Source: Streptosporangiaceae bacterium
GTDB taxonomy: Bacteria; Actinomycetota; Actinomycetes; Streptosporangiales; Streptosporangiaceae
DNA length: 33,371 bases
Direction: 5' to 3'
Assembly (NCBI GenBank): GCA_030041135.1
Contig: JASHOL010000405.1
Location: 1 to 33,371, forward strand
A model generated the notes under the pieces. It ran no database searches. It saw only the letters and a list, made by a program, of their open reading frames with translations, and was not told the origin of the DNA. The translations under genes were made by a program, and so were the position numbers. Shown here one piece after another: positions 1 through 7,723 of this stretch; positions within the stretch are counted from its first letter, which is position 1, and every line of letters begins with the position of its first letter.

Positions 1-486
1 CTGCCGGTCGGCCATGACCTCACGGACCTTGCGCAGCCTCAACTCCAGGGCCGCAACGTCAAGCTCGTCGAGCGCGGGCGCGCGCTGGGCGTCGGCCGCC
101 AGCGAGTCCGCCTCGACCACCATGGTCCAGTCAAACTGCATGAGCTCGTCCAGCCCGGCCGACCTGACCCGGTTCCAGACCTTGTCCTGGTTCAGGACTG
201 GCAGCCCGCGGACCGCGGCCGAGGTGTCCTCGATGGCCCGCACGAAGCGCTCGGCCCGGCGAATCGGCTCCATCACCTCCGCCGGCGGGAACGGCTGCTC
301 CCTGGTTGACGGCGGGACCCGGTCGGCCCGCCACTGGCTGATCAGCTGCCGGACGCTGGCCGCCGCCGCGCCGAGCTCGTGGCCTACCCGCTCGCGCACG
401 AGCAGGTCATCGGCCCTGAGCCTGCCCTTGTCGGTGTAGACGTCGGAGGCAAGCAGCCCGCGCAGCCGGTCGGCGAGGTCGGCCAC
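1..486 (-). CDS. Helical protein of unknown function, C-terminus cut by window edge
   Basis: An open frame runs from a GTG at 486-484 to the window edge without a stop, giving 162 residues; the C-terminus lies outside. The start is 3 bases after the stop of the SPFH gene, so the two are almost certainly co-transcribed. The protein begins VADLADRLRGLLASDVYTDK and is rich in Ala, Leu, Arg, Asp and Glu with few aromatics, as expected for amphipathic helices. No signal peptide, membrane segment or catalytic motif is visible, and I do not recognise the family. Its proximity suggests a cytoplasmic partner of the SPFH protein, which is inference. The plus-strand frame over the same bases is Ser/Arg-rich and looks like a shadow. 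Confidence 0.6.
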   Translation of the reverse strand, partial: MADLADRLRGLLASDVYTDKGRLRADDLLVRERVGHELGAAAASVRQLISQWRADRVPPSTREQPFPPAEVMEPIRRAERFVRAIEDTSAAVRGLPVLNQDKVWNRVRSAGLDELMQFDWTMVVEADSLAADAQRAPALDELDVAALELRLRKVREVMADRQ

Positions 487-489
487 CGG

Positions 490-1371
490 TCAGGTCGCCT
501 GGTGCGCGGCCGGGGCGGGCGCCGGCGCTCCCCCGCCGTTGATCTCCGCCAGCGACGGCATACTGGCGACCGGGCTGGTCTGGGCGGTGATGCCGATGTT
601 GAACGACTCGCCGACAGCCATGTTCGGCGCCGACACGAGCCCGCGCTCGGCCATCTTCATCGCCACGTAATACCTGACCGCTTCCAGCTCGGACAGGCCG
701 AACGCGCGCAGCGAGATCAGCTCGCGCATCCGCTCGTCCCTGGGCCGCATCAGCACCTTGACGTCGTTCAGCGTGACGCCGTATATGGACAGGAAATCCT
801 GCAGGTGGCCGCGGACCAGCTCGGTGATCTCGTGAATTTTCTCGTTCACCTTCTCCAGCGGCGTTACCTGGACCAGCTGGTTGACGGCCTGCTCGACCAC
901 AGGTCCGGCGTAGGCGTTCAGTGCATCGGCGGTCAGGTAGTGACCCTGGTACGGCATGTGCGTGACCAGCTTGACCGCGTCTTCCTTGGTGTCGACGTGC
1001 ACGTAGTAGTCGACGTCGTAGACAAGCTCGGCGAGCTCAGCCGACAGCGCTACCCCCTGCGCCTTGACCACGCTCTTGGCCCTGGCCACGAACAGCGCCT
1101 CGTACTGCCATGGCGACTGGCCGCCATAGAAGGCCTGCTGGAAGCTGCCAAGCAGCGGCCGCTGCGGCGTCTCAACCGGGTACTGGCCGGTCTCGTATAC
1201 GTTCAGGATGGCGCCGCGGGACTTGAGCACGCAGAAATGGTTGCTCTCCACCGTGAGCAAGCTGCCGTTCATGATGTCGGCGCCGGGATAGTGCCACATC
1301 AGGATGCCGGGGCCCATGGTCTCTGTGCCGTCGTTGGTGTTCAGGGTGCTGATGACATTGCGCATCGCCAT
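490..1371 (-). CDS. SPFH/Band-7 domain protein (YdjI / virion-core-like)
   Basis: This 293-residue protein resembles the Band_7_1/YdjI group of the SPFH superfamily, which form oligomeric scaffolds at membranes or in the cytoplasm. The N-terminal part (about residues 20-75) carries the family pattern of a strand-rich segment with NHFCVLKSRGAILNVYETGQYPV, here shortened to its core VLKSRG and ETGQYPV. The central part (80-165) continues the alpha/beta SPFH fold, and residues 165-250 form a charged helical region typical of the oligomerising tail. The last 40 residues are Ala/Pro-rich and end in PAPAPAAHQAT. There is no membrane segment or signal peptide. The ATG at 1371 is preceded by a strong GGGAGGA (1380-1386), which fixes the start. 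It is followed by the partial helical gene. The exact function is unknown; assignment to the superfamily is fairly secure. Confidence 0.83.
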   Translation of the reverse strand: MAMRNVISTLNTNDGTETMGPGILMWHYPGADIMNGSLLTVESNHFCVLKSRGAILNVYETGQYPVETPQRPLLGSFQQAFYGGQSPWQYEALFVARAKSVVKAQGVALSAELAELVYDVDYYVHVDTKEDAVKLVTHMPYQGHYLTADALNAYAGPVVEQAVNQLVQVTPLEKVNEKIHEITELVRGHLQDFLSIYGVTLNDVKVLMRPRDERMRELISLRAFGLSELEAVRYYVAMKMAERGLVSAPNMAVGESFNIGITAQTSPVASMPSLAEINGGGAPAPAPAAHQAT

Positions 1372-1499
1372 GACTTGTTCCTCCCGTAGCGGGCCGAGGG
1401 CTCCAAGCGCCTCCAGTACCCAAGCACATCCTGGCGAGGAAGTGTCCCTACCGCTAGGGCTACGCCACAGAATGTGCCATTAGCGGCGCGGCCCCGGCC

Positions 1500-2336
1500 T
1501 CAGCCCTTCCAGATCTTGACGGACTTGATGAGCAGCTGACCGCTGCAGTATCCGGGCCGCGGCTGCACATACTCCGCGAGATCGGCGAGGAAATACATTG
1601 CCTGGTGCGGAATGTACTTGGTAACAGTGAGGACAGCCTTGTTGCCTATATAAAAAACTAGCTTCGACTTTGTCCACGATAGCGAGTAGACTTTCCAGCC
1701 CTTTGTAACGTCAGGCGAGAGCAACTTCCTTATGACGTGCGGACCATTTAGCGGGTGGAAGAATACCCCCGTCTGGCGCTTTACTCCCCAGCTCTCAAGG
1801 ATGTCGATCTCAGGCGGGTACTTGCCATTCGTGGCAGCCAGCCAGAGCGCGGGCCACAGTCCTGATCCGTGCGGGATATCGGCCACGACCTGGACGAAAC
1901 CGTACTCGAACCTGAAGCTCGGGTAACTGGTCACCATCCCCGACCGGCAACCGTAGATGAACCTGTTCCCAGTGGCGGTGTATCCGGCCGTCCGCTCACG
2001 CTGGGCGACAAGGTGCAATTCGCCGCGGTAGACGACAGCCTGCGATGGCAGGTACCACTCCGCCTCCTCAGGGTTCCCCCAGTTCTTGCAGCCCGAGTGA
2101 TAAGAGGGCATGAGCGGATAGCAGGTATCCCAGGTCTTGGTGTCGAGCTTCTTCCCGGTGAACGTGGCATCGAACGCCGGCTTGCCCTTGGGGGTAGCCG
2201 CGGCCGACCCTGCCGGGCTGGCGACTTCAGCCGACGCAGCCCGCCCACTCGATGACGATGCGACAGACGTCCCGATGCCCCAGAGGATGGTCGCGAATAC
2301 GAGTGGTACGCCCACTGCGAGCCTTGGCCACGTCAT
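1500..2336 (-). CDS. Membrane-anchored glycoside hydrolase family 16 enzyme (left copy)
   Basis: A 278-residue enzyme of the GH16 beta-jelly-roll family, which cleaves beta-glucans or galactans by a retaining mechanism. The catalytic signature E-x-D-x-x-E is present as EIDILE (E176, D178, E181): E176 is the expected nucleophile and E181 the acid/base. Residues 4-25 are a hydrophobic signal or anchor segment with no lipobox, followed by an Ala/Ser/Pro linker to about residue 52, so the domain should lie outside the membrane. Cysteines in TCYP, the GCKNWGN segment and YGCRSG may form disulfides. The ATG at 2336 has GGAGG about 11 bases upstream. An upstream in-frame start at 2429 would add 31 unlikely residues. 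It is closely related to the gene at 20008-20877, which closes the other end of the polysaccharide locus. The substrate cannot be read from the sequence. Confidence 0.88.
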   Translation of the reverse strand: MTWPRLAVGVPLVFATILWGIGTSVASSSSGRAASAEVASPAGSAAATPKGKPAFDATFTGKKLDTKTWDTCYPLMPSYHSGCKNWGNPEEAEWYLPSQAVVYRGELHLVAQRERTAGYTATGNRFIYGCRSGMVTSYPSFRFEYGFVQVVADIPHGSGLWPALWLAATNGKYPPEIDILESWGVKRQTGVFFHPLNGPHVIRKLLSPDVTKGWKVYSLSWTKSKLVFYIGNKAVLTVTKYIPHQAMYFLADLAEYVQPRPGYCSGQLLIKSVKIWKG

Positions 2337-3371
2337 GATCTCGCTGCCTCCGTGTCCCCCGTTACGGCCGAATCCGACGGAAGCGTAACAGGATGCCTGG
2401 TCGTGTCTGGCGCAATGCCAAGAAACCATGCCTTTAACGACTGGGTCTGCCGGTGCTGACTTGAGAGTTAGGTCAGGCCCAGTCGCCCACAGCCGGTGCC
2501 CGGACCTGGCGTACTCGCAGCGATCAGCAAGCTGCGGGGCGCGATGTCACTGTCAGCCAGCATGACTCGGGTCATCACTTCCCTGGCTGGTGGGGCGAGT
2601 GTTTCTGCAGCTAGCCCTCCTGATGCGACTTCTCCACCCTAAGCTCGCTGAAGGTACCTACATGATCTTTTTCCTATCTAGCGTAGTCATCTGCACATTT
2701 GCGATACGCTCGCCCGGCCGGGCAGAGCGCTGCGCTGCCCAGATCAAGTTGGACCAGTTCGAGGGTTGGACGGTGGGAGCTGTGCGGGGCGGCACGCCGG
2801 GCACGCGTCAAACGCTGATGAGTGACGCTCGCCTACTGAGCGTGCGCTGCACCGGACGAGGACCTCTGATGCTCCAGCGGATCCGTACGGCGGACTATGC
2901 GCGGGATAAGGACGAACTGCCCGACGCAGCGCGAGGTGGCGGGCGCTTTCCGTCAGATGACCCCAGCCGCAGTCACCACAACCGCGCCTCACTGCGAGCG
3001 CGGAGAAATCACGTGAATGCTTGTGACCTTGACGGCATACGCGGGCTAACTGATGATTTGTTCTGGAAGAGTTCTTTAGTCGATAAGTTCATACTAGGCC
3101 CGTGCAGCCAGACTTATCCGCTGCCTGCCAATATGAGATGGTACGGGCGAGTCGCACGCGTACCGCACGACCAGCAGAAGGGGGGTCCTCGGTGGCCGCT
3201 GAAACCGTCGGCGAGTCCGTTCCCCGCCCGGCAAGCCCGTCAAGCAGGACGGAGCATATCGAGGCGGCTGGACGGACGGACGGGCGAGGACCTCAGCAGG
3301 TAGAACTTGGGGCGTTCTCCCGCCCCGCTCACTGCGAGCTACGGCAGTACGAGTCCGGCGAGCGGACGCCG
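2337..3371. other. Long gap without a convincing gene, left of the glycosyltransferase operon
   Basis: About 1 kb lies between the divergent left GH16 gene and the first GT2 gene. Frames exist (for example 2590-3303 plus), but their translations are Arg/Ser/Pro-rich, lack recognisable motifs and have no clear ribosome binding site, so I treat them as non-coding. Base composition is locally less GC-rich around 2650-2710 and 3050-3120, as expected for promoters serving both sides. A nested hairpin sits at 2554-2589. In frame with the GT2 gene there is a GTG at 3192 preceded by an AAGGGGGG run, which could extend that protein by 60 residues. Confidence 0.5.
2554..2589. repeat. Nested inverted repeat (two-tier hairpin)
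   Basis: The outer arms are CAGCCAG (2554-2560) and CTGGCTG (2583-2589). Inside them sit ATGAC (2562-2566) and GTCAT (2571-2575) around a TCGG tetraloop. Both stems are perfect. There is no run of T after it, so it is not a standard intrinsic terminator. Its location in the long non-coding gap makes a structured leader, small RNA element or protein site possible, but this is unproven. Confidence 0.4.
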
Positions 3372-4193
3372 ATGAGACTCTCGATCATCATGGCCGCGTT
3401 CAACGAAGAGCGGACGATCATCAAGGCCGTCGAGGGAGTACTGCAGAATGACTATCCCTGCGACATTGAGCTACTCGTAATAGACGATGGCAGCACAGAC
3501 GATACTGGCAAGCTGCTAGCGGCCGTTACGGATCCACGGGTAGTCGTATATCGGCATGAAACCAACAAGGGAAAGGGAGCGGCTCTGCTCTCGGCCTCAG
3601 CGTTGGCCACAGGGTCTTATATTCTGCCGTTCGACGCGGACTTGGAATACGTCGCTGAAGACGTGAATCGGCTGATAGATCCCGTGCTGAAGGGCCGTTG
3701 CAGCGTCGTATACGGAGTGCGCCTATTCGGCTACAACACTTGCTACCGGTCTTATAGGTATGCGATCGGCAATAAGACGTTGACCCGGATGGCAAATATT
3801 CTCTACGACGCCTGCCTGAGCGACCTGCATACCTGCCTGAAGCTCATTCCGACGCCTATGTTCGGGAGTCTCGTCCTGCGCGAAAGTGGATTCGGGCTCG
3901 ACACGGAGATCACGGCATCGCTCCTACGCCGGGGGGTGCGCCCCTTCGAGGTACCGGTCAGCTACTTCGGCCGCTCGCATGCCGAGGGCAAGAAGATCAG
4001 CTGGCGGGATGCGGCGAAGTGCGTGTGGATTCTCTTCCGCGTCCGGTTCCGCCCGCAGCCGCAGCGACAGGCATTGGTGACCACCGATGCCCAGACGGCC
4101 TGCGGAGTCGTCATTGACCGCGCCGCCGGCGCGGGCGCGCAGACCCGTGCCTCTCGCGACACTGGTGAGTACTTCGATGCGGTGGCAGGCTAA
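3372..4193 (+). CDS. Family 2 glycosyltransferase (polyprenol-phosphate type)
   Basis: This predicted 273-residue inverting GT-A enzyme starts directly with the family's first strand, MRLSIIMAAFNEE, followed by VIDDGSTDDT for nucleotide binding and FDADLE as the metal-binding D-x-D-like motif. The length and the single catalytic domain without long membrane helices resemble DPM1-type enzymes, which load a sugar onto a polyprenyl phosphate, though a direct glycan transferase is also possible. It likely acts at the inner face of the membrane. The ATG at 3372 fits the domain edge but has a weak ribosome site; GTG 3192, preceded by AAGGGGGG, is an alternative that adds a Ser/Pro/Arg-rich tail. 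The next gene overlaps its end by 17 bases, so 3372-6143 reads as one operon. Codons such as gta and ata in the DDGS region are less GC-biased than in the heme genes. Confidence 0.82.
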   Translation: MRLSIIMAAFNEERTIIKAVEGVLQNDYPCDIELLVIDDGSTDDTGKLLAAVTDPRVVVYRHETNKGKGAALLSASALATGSYILPFDADLEYVAEDVNRLIDPVLKGRCSVVYGVRLFGYNTCYRSYRYAIGNKTLTRMANILYDACLSDLHTCLKLIPTPMFGSLVLRESGFGLDTEITASLLRRGVRPFEVPVSYFGRSHAEGKKISWRDAAKCVWILFRVRFRPQPQRQALVTTDAQTACGVVIDRAAGAGAQTRASRDTGEYFDAVAG

Positions 4194-5382
4194 CCCACGG
4201 AACGCGCCAGTTATCCGGCGCTTCACAGGAAGCAAGCCGGACACGTCGGCTGCAGTCAATCGACCAGTTGTCGCGCTGGTCACCGATGCAATTCACCCCT
4301 ACCATCGCGGCGGCAAGGAAATTCGCTATCACGAGCTTACTCACCGGCTGGCGGCACAGGCAGACGTCCATGTTTACACGATGAACTGGTGGCAGGGTCC
4401 GCGGACGATCCGCGAAGACGGTGTCACCTATCACGCACTGTGCCGATACCGGCCTCTTTATGCGGGCGAACGCCGGTCGATTTCGCAGGCGTTGTTCTTC
4501 GCGCTCGGCTGCCTCCGTCTCCTGTGCGCGCGTTTTGACGTGCTGGAGGCGGACCACATGCCGTACCTCCAGATCCCATGTCTCCGGCTCGTGGCGACAG
4601 TCAGGCGCAAGGGACTGATCGTTACCTGGCACGAGGTCTGGGGCTCCCGGTACTGGCGCGAGTACCTGGGCCGAGTCGGCCTGGCGGCCTGGCTAATGGA
4701 GTGGTGCGCGATGCGCCTGCCAGATCACATCATCGCCGCGTCGCCGCAAACCGCCGAGCGACTCCGGATAGCTCTCCGGACCCCGGCCAAGATCACGATC
4801 GCGCCCAACGGCATCGACATGCGCGTCGCGGAGGAGGCCATCAGGAACGCAAACCCGGCGGATATCGTCGTCGTCGGCAGGCTGCTGCCGCACAAGCGAG
4901 TCGACATGCTGCTCGATTCGGTAGCACTGCTGCGCGCCGATGGTCATCCGGTGACCTGCCGGATCATCGGAGACGGACCTGAGCGCCAGTTGCTACACGA
5001 TCGCGCAGAGGCTCTGGACATCACCGATGCGGTCGACTTTCGGCATGATGTCGGCGATCACCGGCAACTCTATGGCCTGCTAAAGGCGGCCAGGGTGTTC
5101 GTATCTCCATCCGCCAGGGAAGGCTTCGGTATTGCCGTTCTGGAAGCGATTGCGTGCGGCCTGCCAGTGGTGACGACGTCGGACCCCGACAACCTGGCCC
5201 AGCACCTTGTCGCGAGGTCCTCTCGCGGCGTCGTGTGCGACGCCTCCGCCCAGGCTCTTGCCGACGCGGTTAAGGGCCTGCTGAGCACTCCATATCCCGA
5301 CACTCCCGACCAGGAGACCTGGTTGGACGAGTATTCCTGGGACGCGACAGTGACAAAGGTCCGCATGGCGCTGGGGATATGA
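4177..5382 (+). CDS. Family 4 glycosyltransferase (GT-B fold)
   Basis: A 401-residue retaining GT-B enzyme that would add a sugar from a nucleotide donor to the growing glycan in the cytoplasm. The N-terminal Rossmann domain has the glycine-rich loop HPYHRGGKEIRYHEL near residues 40-54. The C-terminal donor domain shows APNGID (209-214), VVVGRLLPHKRVD (231-243) with the phosphate-contacting Arg and Lys, and EGFGIAVLEAIACGLPVVTT (315-334), the classic E-x7-E donor motif. ATG 4177 is chosen because GGTGAG lies 7 bases upstream and it overlaps the preceding stop by only 17 bases; the longer frame from 4087 adds a low-complexity piece inside the upstream gene. It overlaps the FkbM gene by 4 bases (ATGA). 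The sugar and linkage cannot be told. Confidence 0.88.
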   Translation: MRWQANPRNAPVIRRFTGSKPDTSAAVNRPVVALVTDAIHPYHRGGKEIRYHELTHRLAAQADVHVYTMNWWQGPRTIREDGVTYHALCRYRPLYAGERRSISQALFFALGCLRLLCARFDVLEADHMPYLQIPCLRLVATVRRKGLIVTWHEVWGSRYWREYLGRVGLAAWLMEWCAMRLPDHIIAASPQTAERLRIALRTPAKITIAPNGIDMRVAEEAIRNANPADIVVVGRLLPHKRVDMLLDSVALLRADGHPVTCRIIGDGPERQLLHDRAEALDITDAVDFRHDVGDHRQLYGLLKAARVFVSPSAREGFGIAVLEAIACGLPVVTTSDPDNLAQHLVARSSRGVVCDASAQALADAVKGLLSTPYPDTPDQETWLDEYSWDATVTKVRMALGI

Positions 5383-6143
5383 CGCTCAGGCGGGAAGCCG
5401 TGCTGCTGCTGAGCGGCACCAAGTTCGAGCGAGTCGCTCGGAGCGCGTACAACTCCTGGCGTGATCGGCTCCCAGCCGCCTGCCTCTCGGCTGACGCGGC
5501 AAGGGCCAGGGTTTACGACCGTCAGACCATCGCGATCGCCAGAATGGCCCTGTTCGGGGGCGGCGGGAATAGCATCGACGTCGGCGCGAACTGCGGCACC
5601 ATCCTCAACGCTCTCGTCAAACTTTCCCCCAGGGGCATGCATTGGGCCTTCGAGCCGATCCCGAATCTCGCTGCCCAGCTCCGCCGGCGATATCGACAAG
5701 TCACAGTCGAGCAAGTAGCGCTGTCTGACCATACGGGGATCGCTGATTTTCATTTCCTGCCGGCGGCCTCGGCCTACAGCAGCCTCCTGAGCAGGCCGGA
5801 AGTTGAGGCCGGGAAGGACGTTCAGCTGATCCGAGTTGACGTCCGCCGACTGGACGACGTCATACCCGAGGAAGTCCCTATCGCCTTCATCAAGATAGAC
5901 ACCGAAGGTGGTGAAGCCGCGATCCTCCGCGGAGCAGTCCGGCTGCTTCGCCGGCACAAGCCCGTCGTCGTCTTTGAGTGCGCACCCTCAGCCCTGGACG
6001 AGTGCATGGTCGCGCTCGAAGACGCAGGCCTTCGCCTGTCGCTACTGCCCGACCTTCTGGAGCACAGGTCGCGACCCGTGGCCGAGGTCAGGAAATTGGG
6101 CCTCGAGGGCGGTGAGTTCTACTACGCCGCCAGCGGCGCTTGA
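5379..6143 (+). CDS. FkbM family SAM-dependent methyltransferase
   Basis: This 254-residue protein matches the FkbM methyltransferases, which O-methylate sugars or polyketides. The SAM-binding glycine loop is DVGANCGT (67-74), the acidic end of strand 2 is in FEPIPN (91-96), and the family hallmark KIDTEGGE-A-ILRGA (172-185) is intact. No signal or membrane segment is seen, so it should act in the cytoplasm on a glycan or nucleotide-linked precursor. Its ATG overlaps the stop of the GT4 gene as ATGA, which implies translational coupling. It is the last gene of a three-gene operon (GT2, GT4, FkbM) and converges with the GT4 gene at 6160-7275, leaving only 16 bases between the stops. A sugar O-methyl group on the polysaccharide is the natural inference. 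Confidence 0.87.
   Translation: MTLRREAVLLLSGTKFERVARSAYNSWRDRLPAACLSADAARARVYDRQTIAIARMALFGGGGNSIDVGANCGTILNALVKLSPRGMHWAFEPIPNLAAQLRRRYRQVTVEQVALSDHTGIADFHFLPAASAYSSLLSRPEVEAGKDVQLIRVDVRRLDDVIPEEVPIAFIKIDTEGGEAAILRGAVRLLRRHKPVVVFECAPSALDECMVALEDAGLRLSLLPDLLEHRSRPVAEVRKLGLEGGEFYYAASGA
6125..6138. terminator. Possible bidirectional hairpin at a convergent junction
   Basis: A perfect CGCCG/CGGCG stem with a CCAG loop lies five bases before the FkbM stop codon and about 20 bases from the opposing GT4 stop. It has no T tract and overlaps coding sequence, so termination activity is only a possibility. Confidence 0.18.
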
Positions 6144-6159
6144 GCGTAGCGGCCTTGTT

Positions 6160-7275
6160 TCAGCTCCGCGACACTCTGGCATACAGGCGCTCGAACTGCG
6201 TCCCGACCGTCTCCCAGGAGTACTGGCTGGCCATGCTCCGGGCGGTCGCGCTCATCTGCCGGTATACCTCCGGATCCGAGCTGACCGCCTGCAGGGCGCT
6301 ACGCAGAGCCACCACATTGCCGAGCGGCACCAGGATGCCATTCTCGTGCGGCCTGACGATGTCGCGATTGCCCGCAATGTCGGTCGCGACGATGGGCAGG
6401 CCCATCGCCATCGCCTCAAGCAGAACAAGCGGCATGCCTTCTCGTTCCGAGGGCAGGACGAACACATCGGCGTTTCGATACAGCTCTAGCAGCTCCGCGC
6501 CATCCGCGCGGCCGTGAAATCGCACATTCTGCAACCCGAGGCTCGTAGCGGTGCTTCGGAGGTCGCTCCCGAGCTCCCCGTCGCCAACGAGAATGGTTTC
6601 GAACTGCTCGGACACACCCGCCAGGGCCTGAAGCAGGAAGGACAGGTTCTTCTGGACCGAGAGTCGGCCAACGAACAGCAGGCGAGGCCTTGGGTGCAGA
6701 ATGCGGTCATCGGAATGGAAGAAATTCTCGTCCACCCCGTTCGGTATAACCGCGACCCGTTCGGGATCTATCCTGTACTTCCGCACCATCGTATTTCGCT
6801 GCTCCTCGGTGAACACGACGACCGCCTCCGATCTCCGAAGGACCGGCCCGAGAACCAACGGTTTCCATATGCGAAGCATGAAACCAGCCCAGCCGGATGG
6901 GCCAACATCTATATGTACATGCGCAACGTAGCGGAGCCCCCGGACTGCGTGCCCGAGCCAGACAGCCTCGGGGACGAAGGCGTGTGCTACATGAAGATGA
7001 ACGATCGCTCCCTTGGGCAGCTTGAGGAGCGCGCCGGGCAACCCGGGAATGATCGGCGTATTGGCGACAGTCCATGATCGAAACCGGCGGATGAGTTCGG
7101 TACCTCCCGAGCCGTCGTCCTTCGGCTGGCCGTCCAGGGATGTGAGAACCTGGACGTGAAGACCGCGTTTCCTCTGATCGAGAACCAGGGATTCGACGAC
7201 CTTCTCAAGCCCGCCGAGGAACGGCGGGTAGTGTGCGGTCACGTGCACGACATGCGTGCCCGCGGGCGCCTGCAT
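6160..7275 (-). CDS. Family 4 glycosyltransferase (GT-B fold)
   Basis: A 371-residue retaining glycosyltransferase. Its N-terminal domain opens with HVTAHYPPFLGGLEKVVESL (11-30), the usual acceptor-side loop of GT4 enzymes. The C-terminal domain carries IPNGVDENFF (177-186), FVGRLSVQKNLSFLLQAL (201-218) with the conserved Arg/Lys pair, and EREGMPLVLLEAMAMGLPIV (278-297) with the E-x7-E motif. It has no membrane segment and would work at the cytoplasmic face. ATG 7275 has GAGGG about 8 bases upstream. The gene stands alone on the minus strand, convergent to the FkbM operon and divergent from the GT2 gene at 7724 across a 448-base gap that must hold its promoter. The transferred sugar is unknown. 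Confidence 0.88.
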   Translation of the reverse strand: MQAPAGTHVVHVTAHYPPFLGGLEKVVESLVLDQRKRGLHVQVLTSLDGQPKDDGSGGTELIRRFRSWTVANTPIIPGLPGALLKLPKGAIVHLHVAHAFVPEAVWLGHAVRGLRYVAHVHIDVGPSGWAGFMLRIWKPLVLGPVLRRSEAVVVFTEEQRNTMVRKYRIDPERVAVIPNGVDENFFHSDDRILHPRPRLLFVGRLSVQKNLSFLLQALAGVSEQFETILVGDGELGSDLRSTATSLGLQNVRFHGRADGAELLELYRNADVFVLPSEREGMPLVLLEAMAMGLPIVATDIAGNRDIVRPHENGILVPLGNVVALRSALQAVSSDPEVYRQMSATARSMASQYSWETVGTQFERLYARVSRS

Positions 7276-7723
7276 AAACGCCGCCCTCGACGGACGTGCA
7301 ACTCCTCAGCAGGCCGGCAACCGGCCATACGACTATGCAATGCCGAGAGCTGATGCACGCAGGTACTGTACAGTGCGCTGCACGTCAGGTTGCCGTCCCC
7401 TCGTCAGGCATCGCTGTGGCCCGTGACGGTGGCTCGCCAGGCGGCCCAGCTAACCCGGTGCCGAGCGCAACGCAACGAAGCGTCTCGCGCGATCACCGAG
7501 GCGCGGTCGGCAACCTCCCCAAAGTGGACTAAAACCGACACGCTCCTCGCCAGTCTGGAAGTGTGCAGTCGTGGCACCCAGCAGGCGGCTATGATGACAC
7601 TCGCCACAGCATCAGCAGGTATCTGCCGCTGTCGGGCGGGCTGTTCGCTGATGCACCTTACGTAGAGCTTGGTAGGTTAAATGAGGCGGATCATGGTCGG
7701 CTGCGGCGCGATCGGACGTCTCC
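7276..7723. other. Divergent intergenic region between two glycosyltransferase genes
   Basis: This gap separates the starts of a minus-strand GT4 and a plus-strand GT2 gene and should carry both promoters, but I cannot point to a convincing -35/-10 pair. Overlapping frames here are Ala/Arg-rich and lack motifs. A 10-bp palindrome ACTGTACAGT occurs at 7365-7374, which is within chance expectation. A short out-of-frame ORF (ATG 7681 to TAG 7734) overlaps the GT2 start and is probably meaningless. Confidence 0.4.

Noticed and set aside
379..1389. 336-residue plus-strand frame opposite the SPFH gene
   Set aside because: It is Arg/His/Val-rich with no motif and no ribosome site, while the minus-strand frame is a clear SPFH protein with a strong GGGAGGA.
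1446..1459. CCCTA/TAGGG hairpin after the left GH16 gene
   Set aside because: Only five pairs and no T run; too weak to call a terminator.
2590..3303. 237-residue plus-strand frame in the long gap
   Set aside because: Composition is unlike a protein, no domain is visible, and codon bias is absent; treated as non-coding.
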